Source: Burkholderiaceae bacterium
GTDB lineage: Bacteria; Pseudomonadota; Gammaproteobacteria; Burkholderiales; Burkholderiaceae_C
Direction: 5' to 3'
NCBI GenBank assembly: GCA_030695205.1
Contig: JAUYTN010000058.1
Coordinates: forward strand, 62,001 to 126,000
Length of the DNA: 64,000 nt
The notes under the pieces were generated by a model. It was not told the DNA's origin, did no database searches, and saw only the letters and a program-made list of their open reading frames with translations. Within the stretch, counting starts at the first letter, position 1, and every line of letters starts with the position of its first letter. Of this stretch, positions 36,232 to 44,053 are shown piece by piece. The position numbers were made by a program, and so were the translations under genes.

Positions 36232-37392
36232 ATGACCTCTGCCACAACCCATGCCACTCCCGCTGTCCACACGTGGCCAATCGCCACGTTCGGGCGGCTG
36301 TGTGTGTCCGATGCACTCGGAAACACCCAGCCCCTGAAGCCTTTGGACGACCACCTCGACGCCGCCCTGGCCTGGCTGGAGCGGGCGCATGACCAAGCCC
36401 TGCGCGGCGGCGTCAGCTACGGCTACAGCCTGCGGGGAGGCTGGCTGCCGCCCTACCGCGAAACATCCGGCTACATCCTGACCACCTTCTACCGCGCCGC
36501 CGATGCCCTGGCGCGCCCCCAACTGGCGCAACGTGCCGAGCAAGTGGCACGCTGGCTGGTCAGTGTGCAAAACGAAGACGGCAGCTTTGCCAACCCCAAA
36601 TATGGCAGCGATGGCATCGTGTTCGACACCGGGCAAGACCTGTTTGGCCTGGTTACCGCCTGGGAGCGGACCCGCGACCCGGTGTTTTTGCAGGCAGCGC
36701 AGCGTGCGGGGGCGTGGCTGGTGAAGGTGGCCGACGAGTTCGGCATCTGGACCCGCTTCGAACACAAAAACACGCCGCATGTGTACAACACCCGCACGGC
36801 CTGGGCGCTGTTGCGGCTCAACGAGGTAGACCCACAGCCGCAATGGGTGCGCGTGGCTCGCACCAACCTGGACTGGGCAGTGGCCTGCCAGCGCGACAGC
36901 GGTTTTTTCGACCACAACGCCTTCGTCGAAGGCGATGCCCCCTACACCCACAACATCTCGTACGCCATTTGTGGCCTGCAGGAGTCGGGTTGGCTGCTGG
37001 GCGATGACCGCTACCTGGCATCCGCCAGGCGCTGCAGCGAGGCAGCGCGCACGCTCATGCGCAGCGATGGGCTCATTCCAGGCCAGATCGACCCACAGGG
37101 CACACCCGCGGCCAGCTACTCCTGCCTGACTGGCCAGTGCCAGCTGGCCATTGTGTGGGCCAAGCAATTTGCACAAACGGGCGAGGCCGAGCTGCAAGCG
37201 GCGGCCCAGCGCTCGCTGCGGTTTGTCATGTCGCACCAGCGCTGCGGCGACGGTAACCCCGGCGTGCGCGGCGCCATCGCGGGCTCTTTCCCGGTCTATG
37301 GCCGCTACGCACCGCTGAGCTACCCCAACTGGGCCAGCAAGTTTTTTGTCGATGCTGCCCTGCTGCAGCGCGCCTGGAGCCGGAGCGCATGA
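36232..37392 (+). CDS. Alpha/alpha-toroid protein of the eps locus (lyase- or hydrolase-like)
   Basis: A 386-aa protein without a signal peptide. It is nearly all helical, with repeated hairpins each ending in small/aromatic turns (SGYILTTFYRAADAL; NEDGSFANPKYGSDGIVFDTGQDLFGLVTAW; VYNTRTAWALLRLNEV; YTHNISYAICGLQESG; SCLTGQCQLAIVWAKQF). This pattern is that of (alpha/alpha)6 toroids such as glycosidases, lyases or the D-glucuronyl C5-epimerase-type C-terminal fold. Recurrent His, Tyr, Asp and Glu in the turns suggest an active site. Stop and next start overlap (ATGA). I cannot name its reaction; acting on uronic-acid-type polysaccharide is only a possibility. Confidence 0.65.
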   Translation: MTSATTHATPAVHTWPIATFGRLCVSDALGNTQPLKPLDDHLDAALAWLERAHDQALRGGVSYGYSLRGGWLPPYRETSGYILTTFYRAADALARPQLAQRAEQVARWLVSVQNEDGSFANPKYGSDGIVFDTGQDLFGLVTAWERTRDPVFLQAAQRAGAWLVKVADEFGIWTRFEHKNTPHVYNTRTAWALLRLNEVDPQPQWVRVARTNLDWAVACQRDSGFFDHNAFVEGDAPYTHNISYAICGLQESGWLLGDDRYLASARRCSEAARTLMRSDGLIPGQIDPQGTPAASYSCLTGQCQLAIVWAKQFAQTGEAELQAAAQRSLRFVMSHQRCGDGNPGVRGAIAGSFPVYGRYAPLSYPNWASKFFVDAALLQRAWSRSA

Positions 37393-38165
37393 CCGCCACC
37401 AACCCATCCCAGCCAACGCCTCCCCCAGTCAGGCTGTTCAACGGGCGGTTCGACCCCGTCACCCTGCCCCAGTGCGTGGACCGTGTGCTAAGCGATATGG
37501 CCAAGGGGCACCGCGGCTGGCTTGCCACGGTCAATGTAGCCATCCTCATGATGATGCGCGACAGCCCCGAGCTGCAGCGCTTTGTGGACAAGGCCCGTTG
37601 GACAGTGGCCGACGGTCAACCGCTCATCTGGGTGTCGCGCTGGTTCAAGCGGCCATTGCCCGAGCGGGTCACGGGCGTTGACTTGGTGGAGGCCCTGTGC
37701 GAGCAAGCCGAGCGCCGGGGCCTGGGGGTGTACCTGCTGGGTGCCTCACAAGAGGTGGCCGACACCCTGGCCGAGCGGCTGCAAGCCCGCTGGCCCACCC
37801 TGCGCCTGCACCATGCCAACGGCTACTTTGCCGAGACCGACAGCCGCCAGCGTGCCGATGCCGTGGCCGCCAGCGGTGCGCACATTCTGCTGGTGGGCAT
37901 GGGCGTACCGCGCCAAGAGCGATTCATAGAGAGCCAGTGGCCACACCTGGGCGTACAACTCGCCATCGGCGTGGGCGGCAGCTTCGATGTGCTGGCCGGT
38001 TTGCGCCAACGGGCACCCGCCTGGGTGCAGGCCGTGGGCATGGAATGGGCCTACCGCCTCGTGCAAGAACCCGGCCGCCTCTGGAAGCGCTACCTCAGCA
38101 CCAACACCCGATTCGTCGGCCTGGTGCTGCGCGGCTGGCTGCAACCCGGCCAGCGCGACCATTGA
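37389..38165 (+). CDS. WecG/TagA/CpsF-family glycosyltransferase (GT26)
   Basis: Such enzymes transfer ManNAc or ManNAc-uronic acid to a lipid-linked GlcNAc. The 258-aa product has VNVAILMMMRDSPEL, WTVADGQPLIW, ERVTGVDLVEALC, VYLLGASQEVADTL, NGYFAETDS, ILLVGMGVPRQERFIE and IGVGGSFDVLAGL, all diagnostic of the family, and ends with the amphipathic RAPAWVQAVGMEWAYRLVQEPGRLWKRYL. The neighbour WecB would supply the ManNAc precursor. Overlaps the toroid gene by ATGA. Confidence 0.93.
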   Translation: MTATNPSQPTPPPVRLFNGRFDPVTLPQCVDRVLSDMAKGHRGWLATVNVAILMMMRDSPELQRFVDKARWTVADGQPLIWVSRWFKRPLPERVTGVDLVEALCEQAERRGLGVYLLGASQEVADTLAERLQARWPTLRLHHANGYFAETDSRQRADAVAASGAHILLVGMGVPRQERFIESQWPHLGVQLAIGVGGSFDVLAGLRQRAPAWVQAVGMEWAYRLVQEPGRLWKRYLSTNTRFVGLVLRGWLQPGQRDH

Positions 38166-38204
38166 ACCCCTTGCTGACACCTACATTGAATGGCGCTTTT
38201 TCCC

Positions 38205-39335
38205 ATGACCAACCCACGCCCCCTGCACCTCGCCGTCGTGATCGGCACCCGCCCTGAAGCTGTCAAGCTGGCCCCCCTGGTGCTGGCAGCGCAGGCCCAG
38301 CCCGAGCATTTCAAGGTGGACGTCGTCAGCACCGGCCAGCACCGCGAAATGCTGGCCAGCATGCTGGCGTGGTTCGGCCTGCGGCCCTCGGTGTCACTGG
38401 ACATCATGAAGCCTAACCAGAACCTGGCCCACATCACCATGGCCAGCCTGGGCGGAATCAGCGACTGGTTGGACCACAACCGGCCCGACTGGGTCATCGT
38501 CCAGGGCGACACCACCACCACCTTTGCAGGCGCACTGGCGGCCTTTTACCACCGCATACCCGTGGCCCATGTGGAGGCCGGCCTGCGCACCCACAACAAA
38601 CTCAGCCCCTACCCGGAAGAGCTCAACCGCGTCATGACGGGGCACATTGCTACCCTGCACTTTCCACCCACCAGCGGCGCGCGAGACAACCTGCTGCGCG
38701 AAGGGCTCTCGGCCGACAGCATCGAGGTGACCGGCAACACTGGCATCGATGCCCTGCTCTGGACCCACAACAAACTGGAGCAAACTTCCCATACAGATCA
38801 AGCGCACGGGCCTGAAATTCTTCTGACAACCCACCGCCGTGAGAACCACGGCGACCCCATGCGCGACATTTGCCAGGCGGTGCTGACGCTGCTGGACACC
38901 CACCCCGATCTGCGGGTGCACTTCCCGGTTCACCTCAGCCCCAAGGTGCGCGAGGTGGTCATGCCCCTGCTGGGCGAGCACCCCCGAGTTCGCCTGAGCG
39001 AGCCACTGGACTACCCCGACTTTGTGGCAGCCATGGCCCGTTCCACCCTCATCCTCACCGACTCGGGCGGCGTGCAGGAAGAAGCCCCCTCGCTGGGCAA
39101 ACCGGTGCTGGTGCTGCGCGACAGCACCGAACGCCCCGAAGCCATGCAGGCGGGCACCGCGCTGCTGGTGGGGGCAGACCCGGCCCGCATCGTCCGCGAA
39201 GCCGACACGCTGCTGAGCGACCCAGCCGCCTACGCGCGCATGGCTGGCACCCAGAACCCCTATGGCGATGGCCATGCCGCGGGGCGAATCCTCAAGCGCC
39301 TGCTGGCCCACCCCCGCACGACCACCCTGCCGTGA
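38205..39335 (+). CDS. wecB: UDP-N-acetylglucosamine 2-epimerase (non-hydrolysing) WecB
   Basis: WecB interconverts UDP-GlcNAc and UDP-ManNAc. The 376-aa product (ATG 38205, MTNPRPLHLAVV; ATG 38190 also possible) has IGTRPEAVKLAPLV, DVVSTGQHREML, VIVQGDTTTTFAGALAAFY, VAHVEAGLRT, NRVMTGHIA, VTGNTGIDAL, LLTTHRRENHG and LTDSGGVQEEAPSLGKPVLVLRDSTERPEA. Between the two Rossmann-like halves (about residues 190-206, before ILLTTHRREN) it carries a diverged copy of the dispersed AT-rich repeat. It is the last gene of the eps cluster. Confidence 0.94.
   Translation: MTNPRPLHLAVVIGTRPEAVKLAPLVLAAQAQPEHFKVDVVSTGQHREMLASMLAWFGLRPSVSLDIMKPNQNLAHITMASLGGISDWLDHNRPDWVIVQGDTTTTFAGALAAFYHRIPVAHVEAGLRTHNKLSPYPEELNRVMTGHIATLHFPPTSGARDNLLREGLSADSIEVTGNTGIDALLWTHNKLEQTSHTDQAHGPEILLTTHRRENHGDPMRDICQAVLTLLDTHPDLRVHFPVHLSPKVREVVMPLLGEHPRVRLSEPLDYPDFVAAMARSTLILTDSGGVQEEAPSLGKPVLVLRDSTERPEAMQAGTALLVGADPARIVREADTLLSDPAAYARMAGTQNPYGDGHAAGRILKRLLAHPRTTTLP
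38777..38821 (+). repeat. Dispersed AT-rich repeat, copy 4 (inside wecB)
   Basis: It shares AGCAAACT near the start and CAAGCG at the +24 to +29 position with copy 2, gap-free; roughly 29 of 45 bases match by eye. It is read in a different frame from the mfd, cysN and DUF934 copies (EQTSHTDQAHGPEIL). It is a local AT-rich patch in a GC-rich gene. Diverged, so moderate confidence. Confidence 0.5.
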
Positions 39336-39394
39336 GTCGCCCTGCGGTGACCTGCTTTGCCCCAAATCACCCAGCCCTGACCCGTCCCTGACCG

Positions 39395-40744
39395 ATGTCC
39401 AACGTCTTCAACTTCACCTTTGTGCCATGGTTTCGCTCCGTGGCGCCCTACATCCACAAATTCCGCAACCAGACCTTTGTGGTGGGGGTGGCGGGCGAGG
39501 CCATTGCGGCAGGCAAACTGCCCCACCTCGCCCAAGACCTCGCGATGATCCAGAGCATGGGGGTCAAGGTGGTGCTGGTGCACGGGTTCAGGCCACAGGT
39601 GAACGAGCAACTGGCAGCCAAAGGGCACCAGGCCCGCTATGCCCAAGGCATGCGCATCACCGACTCCGTGGCCCTGGACTGCGCACAGGAAGCCGCTGGG
39701 CAGTTGCGCTACGAAATCGAAGCCGCTTTCAGCCAGGGCCTGCCCAACACACCCATGGCAGGCAGCACCGTGCGGGTGCTGTCGGGCAACTTCATCACCG
39801 CCCGCCCAGTGGGCATCGTCGATGGGGTGGACTTCCAACACAGCGGCCTGGTGCGCAAGGTGGATGTGGGCGGCATCAGCCGCACCCTGGACATGGGCGC
39901 GATGGTGCTCATTTCCCCCTTTGGTTTTTCGCCCACCGGCGAGGCCTTCAACCTCAGCATGGAAGAAGTGGCCACCAGCGTGGCCATCGCACTGCAGGCC
40001 GACAAGCTGATTTTTGTGACCGAAGTCCCCGGCATCGCGCTCAACCCCAGCGAGCCCATCGGTGAGGACAACCCCATCGACACCGAGTTGCCCCTGGCCA
40101 CCGCCGAAGCGCTGTTGGCGCAGCTGCCGCAGGCGCAAGCGCCTACCGACACCGCGTTTTATTTGCAGCACTGCGTCAAGGCCTGCAAAGCGGGGGTGGA
40201 GCGCAGCCACATCATTCCGTTTTCGGTCGACGGAGCCTTGCTGCTGGAGGTGTATGTCCACGACGGCATTGGCACCATGGTGGTCGATGAGAAGCTGGAA
40301 AGCCTGCGCGAGGCCAACCCTGACGATGTGGGCGGCATCTTGCAGCTGATTGAACCATTCGAGCAGGACGGAACGCTGGTCAAGCGCAGCCGAACCGAAA
40401 TCGAGCGCGATGTGGCCAACTACACCATTGTCGAACACGACGGCGTGATCTTTGCCTGCGCCGCGCTCTATCCCTACCCCGAAGCCAAAACCGCCGAAAT
40501 GGCCGCTCTCACCGTGTCGCCACAAAGTCAGGGTCAGGGCGACGGAGAGAAGGTGCTCAAACGCATCGAACAGCGTGCCCGCCTGATGGGGCTGCAAAGC
40601 ATTTTTGTGCTGACCACCCGCACCATGCACTGGTTCATCAAGCGGGGATTTGTGCAGGTAGACCCCGACTGGCTGCCCGAAGCACGCAAACGCAAGTACA
40701 ACTGGAACCGAAAAAGTGTGGTCATGGTCAAGCGCCTAGGGTGA
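39395..40744 (+). CDS. argA: Amino-acid N-acetyltransferase (N-acetylglutamate synthase) ArgA
   Basis: ArgA acetylates glutamate in the first step of arginine synthesis. The 449-aa product has an N-terminal amino-acid kinase-like domain (FVVGVAGEAIAAGKLPHLAQDLAMI, VKVVLVHGFRPQVNEQL, RVLSGNFITARPVGIVDGVDF) that binds arginine in the family, and a C-terminal GNAT domain (MAALTVSPQSQGQGDGEKVLKRIEQRA, FIKRGFVQVDPDWLP). It is 60 bp downstream of wecB; it may share the transcript but is a housekeeping gene. Confidence 0.94.
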   Translation: MSNVFNFTFVPWFRSVAPYIHKFRNQTFVVGVAGEAIAAGKLPHLAQDLAMIQSMGVKVVLVHGFRPQVNEQLAAKGHQARYAQGMRITDSVALDCAQEAAGQLRYEIEAAFSQGLPNTPMAGSTVRVLSGNFITARPVGIVDGVDFQHSGLVRKVDVGGISRTLDMGAMVLISPFGFSPTGEAFNLSMEEVATSVAIALQADKLIFVTEVPGIALNPSEPIGEDNPIDTELPLATAEALLAQLPQAQAPTDTAFYLQHCVKACKAGVERSHIIPFSVDGALLLEVYVHDGIGTMVVDEKLESLREANPDDVGGILQLIEPFEQDGTLVKRSRTEIERDVANYTIVEHDGVIFACAALYPYPEAKTAEMAALTVSPQSQGQGDGEKVLKRIEQRARLMGLQSIFVLTTRTMHWFIKRGFVQVDPDWLPEARKRKYNWNRKSVVMVKRLG

Positions 40745-40846
40745 ACACCAGCGTAGGTTGACCCGTGTCAAACCACAGCACTCACCAGCTGCCGATACTG
40801 TCTGACCACCCCTTTTCACCCACCAACCTCGGGAGCCCGAACACCC

Positions 40847-42130
40847 ATGCACATTGCCGAAACCAACGCCAGCCCCTCACCAGCCACCACGGCCGATACC
40901 GCAGCGGCTGCACCAGGCTCCTCTGCCTCACGCGCTGCCCCCAGGGCTGCCAAGGCACGAGCCAAGGCACCGGTCAAAACCACCACCTCGGTCAAGCCCA
41001 AAGCACCGTCGCAGGCCGCCGCTGCAGCGCCCCGTCCCACCCAGGCGGGCGACACACTGGGCACGGTACAGCCCGCACGCCTGCGCAAAGCCACGGTGGA
41101 GCGTGCGGTGGACAAAGCCCAAACTGCCAAGCTCGCGGCGGTGGCAGACATCGTGTCGCGCCGAGGTCAAAAGCCCGAAAAAACCGCGGCTTCCCTCAAA
41201 GCCATCCTGGACGGTGCCGCACCCGACGACGCCAAAGCCATCCGCAACCTGCTGCGCCAGACCACAGCCTCCGAGCGCAAGCAGTCCAAAGTGGCAGCCA
41301 AGCCCGACGAAGAGCTCAACACCAACTGGCGCAGCGGCGAATACCCCTACAAGAACCTGCTGTCACGCAAGACCTACGAGCAGCAGAAGTACCTGCTTCA
41401 GGTTGAACTGCTCAAACTGCAGGCCTGGGCCAAAGAAACAGGCCAACGCATCGTCATCCTCTTCGAGGGGCGCGATGCCGCCGGCAAGGGTGGCACCATC
41501 AAACGGATGATGGAGCACCTCAACCCCCGAGGCTCCCGCGTGGTGGCGCTGGAAAAGCCCAGCGAAGTCGAACGCGGCCAGTGGTACTTTCAGCGCTATG
41601 TGCAGCATTTGCCCACTGCGGGAGAAATTGTGTTGTTTGACCGCAGCTGGTACAACCGCGCCGGTGTGGAGCGGGTGATGGGCTTTTGCTCGGATGACGA
41701 GTACCAGGAGTTCATGCGCCAGGCCCCGCAATTCGAGCGCCAACTGGTGCGCAGCGGTGTGCACCTCATCAAATTCTGGTTCTCGGTCAGCCGCAAAGAG
41801 CAGCGTCGCCGTTTCAAGGAGCGCGAGGTCCACCCACTCAAGCAGTGGAAGCTCAGCCCCATTGACCTGGCCAGCCTGGACAAGTGGGAGGACTACACCA
41901 AGGCCAAAGAGGCGATGTTCTTTGAAACCGATACCGCTGATGCGCCGTGGACAGTCATCAAAAGCGACTGCAAAAAACGCGCCCGCCTGAATGCCATGCG
42001 CTACGTGCTGCAGAAACTCCCCTACACCAACAAGAACTCCGACAACATCGGCACGCTCGATACCTTGCTGGTGGGTCGAGCCCATGTGGTGTACGAACGG
42101 GGCGAACACCCCGGCAGTGCTATTTTATAA
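40847..42130 (+). CDS. ppk2: Polyphosphate kinase 2 family protein with basic N-terminal tail
   Basis: PPK2 enzymes transfer phosphate between polyphosphate and nucleotides. The core (about residues 160-427 of 427) has VILFEGRDAAGKGGTIKRMMEHLNPRG (Walker A), EVERGQWYFQRYVQHLPTAGEIVLFDRSWYNRAGVERVMGF (Walker B and lid), SRKEQRRRFKERE and KWEDYTKAKEAMFFETDT. This resembles class-I PPK2. The first about 150 residues are rich in Ala, Lys, Pro and Thr (RAAPRAAKARAKAPVKTT) with no fold visible, reminiscent of histone-H1-like tails that bind polyphosphate or DNA. The stop codon sits in an AT-rich palindrome that begins the downstream terminator. Confidence 0.9.
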   Translation: MHIAETNASPSPATTADTAAAAPGSSASRAAPRAAKARAKAPVKTTTSVKPKAPSQAAAAAPRPTQAGDTLGTVQPARLRKATVERAVDKAQTAKLAAVADIVSRRGQKPEKTAASLKAILDGAAPDDAKAIRNLLRQTTASERKQSKVAAKPDEELNTNWRSGEYPYKNLLSRKTYEQQKYLLQVELLKLQAWAKETGQRIVILFEGRDAAGKGGTIKRMMEHLNPRGSRVVALEKPSEVERGQWYFQRYVQHLPTAGEIVLFDRSWYNRAGVERVMGFCSDDEYQEFMRQAPQFERQLVRSGVHLIKFWFSVSRKEQRRRFKEREVHPLKQWKLSPIDLASLDKWEDYTKAKEAMFFETDTADAPWTVIKSDCKKRARLNAMRYVLQKLPYTNKNSDNIGTLDTLLVGRAHVVYERGEHPGSAIL

Positions 42131-42175
42131 AAAAAATAGCCGTTCAACGCAGACCAGTAAACAATAGTTTGCTAT
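42131..42175 (-). repeat. Dispersed AT-rich repeat, copy 5 (ppk2-dsbB junction)
   Basis: On the minus strand it starts ATAGCAAACTATTG, identical to mfd copy 2 for 13 bases, with GCG at the expected +26 to +28 offset. The rest is diverged. It lies in the convergent gap between ppk2 and dsbB and coincides with the terminator. Confidence 0.6.
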
Positions 42176-42183
42176 TTTTTTCT
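42131..42183 (+). terminator. Bidirectional AT-rich terminator between ppk2 and dsbB
   Basis: AAAAAATAGC (42131-42140) pairs with GCTATTTTTT (42171-42180), flanked by A and T runs on both sides; nested pairing AATAG/CTATT is also possible. It separates convergent ppk2 and dsbB and would serve both strands. Confidence 0.65.
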
Positions 42184-42213
42184 TAGCCAAGTATCTCTGA
42201 CGGAGGGTTGGTG

Positions 42214-42735
42214 TCAGCGCCGACGCCGGGCGGCTTCCACCGCCAGCACCAGACCCACCACCCCCACCAGGCCAAAGTTCAGGAACGACCAGTTGGCGAT
42301 GGTCAGGCCCAGAAACGTCCAATCGATGGCGGCGCAGTCGCCGCTGCCCTTGAAAATCATGGGCACCGCCCGTTGAAGCGGGAAGGTTTCGATCATTCCG
42401 TAAAAATCCCGGCCACAACTGGCCTCTTCGGGCGGGTACCACTGCAACCAGCTCTGGCGCGCGGCCACAAACGCACCGAACCCCGCCAGCACACCCATCA
42501 ACCCGCCCAGGCCGACCCTGGCCCAGCGGCCAGTGCCCAGCCACGCACCCAGGGCTGCCACCAGCGCCACCAGTACCAGGGTGTAGCGCTGGACGATGCA
42601 CATGGGGCACGGCTCCAGGCCCACCCCATGCTGCAGGTACAGGCCAAACCCCAACAAACCCACACACCACACCGCCACCGCTACCCACACCAGGCGGGGA
42701 TAGCCCCGCACCACCGTTGTCACCGCACGCCACAT
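42214..42735 (-). CDS. dsbB: Disulfide bond formation protein B (DsbB)
   Basis: DsbB is the inner-membrane quinone reductase that re-oxidises DsbA. The 173-aa product has four TM helices, the first periplasmic pair C43-P-M-C46 (EPCPMCIVQRY), and the second pair C107 (ASCGRDF) and C134 (GSGDCAAIDW). The ATG at 42733-42735 (MWRAVTTVVRG) starts the first helix; the longer open frame upstream lacks similarity. Length is normal for betaproteobacterial DsbB. Confidence 0.93.
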   Translation of the reverse strand: MWRAVTTVVRGYPRLVWVAVAVWCVGLLGFGLYLQHGVGLEPCPMCIVQRYTLVLVALVAALGAWLGTGRWARVGLGGLMGVLAGFGAFVAARQSWLQWYPPEEASCGRDFYGMIETFPLQRAVPMIFKGSGDCAAIDWTFLGLTIANWSFLNFGLVGVVGLVLAVEAARRRR

Positions 42736-42947
42736 ACTGAACCACTCGCTTTCGACCTTGTGAACCCAACCACTGACCCACCCCGACACCGTGCCGGAGC
42801 GATACCGGGCATTGTGTCTTACCCCGGCACGGACACTGACACGCCTGACAACCGCAAGGTTCAACTTATGTCAAGGCATACCGGACGGATCACAAATTAC
42901 ACTCAAAGCCTTTTTCAAACCCACACGCCACCGCCAAGGTCCGATTT

Positions 42948-43721
42948 ATGAGTGCATTTCTGGAAGAAACCGTGCTGAGCGTCCACCACTGGACCGACCG
43001 GCTGTTCAGCTTCACCACCACACGCGACACCGCCTTGCGCTTTTCCAACGGGCACTTCACCATGATCGGCCTGCGAGTAGACGGCAAGCCTTTGCTGCGC
43101 GCCTACAGCATCGTCAGCGCCAACTACGAGGAGCACCTGGAGTTTCTGAGCATCAAGGTCCAGGACGGGCCGCTGACCTCGCGGCTGCAGCACATCCAGG
43201 TGGGCGACAAGATCATTGTGGGCAAAAAGCCCACCGGCACCTTGCTGATCGACTATCTGCTGCCCGGCAAACACCTGTACCTCATCGGCACCGGAACCGG
43301 GCTGGCGCCTTTCATGTGCCTGATCCGTGACCCGGCCACCTACGAAAAGTACGAAAAAGTCATCCTGTTCCACGGTGTGCGCGAGGTCAGCGAGCTGGCC
43401 TATGCCGAATACATCACCATGGACCTGCCCAACCACGAATACCTGGGCGACATGGTCAAAGAGCAGCTGCTGTACTACCCCAGCGTCACCCGCGAGCCCT
43501 TTAAAAACCGGGGACGAGCCACCGACCTCATGGCCAGCGGCAAGCTGGAGAGCGACCTGGGCCTACCTCGGCTGGACCCCGCGCGCGACCGGATCATGAT
43601 TTGCGGCAGCCCCGCCCTGAACAAGGACATGCGCGAACTGCTCAACGGTCGCGGCTTCGTCGAGGGCACCACCACCACCCCGGGTGATTACGTGGTCGAA
43701 CGGGCTTTCGTCGAGCAGTGA
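42948..43721 (+). CDS. fpr: Ferredoxin-NADP+ reductase Fpr (plant-type FNR, bacterial class)
   Basis: Fpr moves electrons between NADPH and ferredoxin or flavodoxin. The 257-aa product has the FAD motif LLRAYSIVSANYEEHLEF, PLTSRLQHIQVGD, the NADP loop LIGTGTGLAPFMCLIRD, GVREVSELAY, MICGSPALNKDMRELL and the short C-terminal VVERAFVEQ typical of bacterial Fpr. It is a single gene starting 27 bp after a longer AT-rich leader; dsbB is divergent. Confidence 0.94.
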   Translation: MSAFLEETVLSVHHWTDRLFSFTTTRDTALRFSNGHFTMIGLRVDGKPLLRAYSIVSANYEEHLEFLSIKVQDGPLTSRLQHIQVGDKIIVGKKPTGTLLIDYLLPGKHLYLIGTGTGLAPFMCLIRDPATYEKYEKVILFHGVREVSELAYAEYITMDLPNHEYLGDMVKEQLLYYPSVTREPFKNRGRATDLMASGKLESDLGLPRLDPARDRIMICGSPALNKDMRELLNGRGFVEGTTTTPGDYVVERAFVEQ

Positions 43722-43768
43722 CGCTACCATCCGCCGCCTGACCCACACCACCTTCAAGGACTCACGAC

Positions 43769-44041
43769 ATGGCACGCATGGTTCAATGCATCAAACTCGG
43801 CAAAGAAGCCGAAGGGCTGGACTTCCCCCCCTACCCCGGCGATTTGGGCAAGCGCCTGTGGCAGCAGGTCAGCAAACAGGCCTGGGCCGACTGGCTCAAG
43901 CACCAAACCATGCTGGTCAATGAAAACCGCCTCAACCTGGCCGATGCCCGCGCGCGCCAGTACCTCGCCCGCCAGATGGAAAACCATTTTTTTGGCGCCG
44001 GTGCCGATGGGGTGCAAGGCTACGTACCCCCCACCGCCTGA
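43769..44041 (+). CDS. yggX: Fe(2+)-trafficking/oxidative damage protection protein YggX
   Basis: YggX protects iron-sulfur enzymes from oxidants. The 90-aa product is a standard-length member: [30 protein letters not shown], the conserved Cys at residue 7, [33 protein letters not shown] and GYVPP at the end. It follows fpr by 47 bp; both concern redox and Fe-S handling. Confidence 0.95.
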   Translation: MARMVQCIKLGKEAEGLDFPPYPGDLGKRLWQQVSKQAWADWLKHQTMLVNENRLNLADARARQYLARQMENHFFGAGADGVQGYVPPTA

Positions 44042-44053
44042 GTTCAGGCGGTG

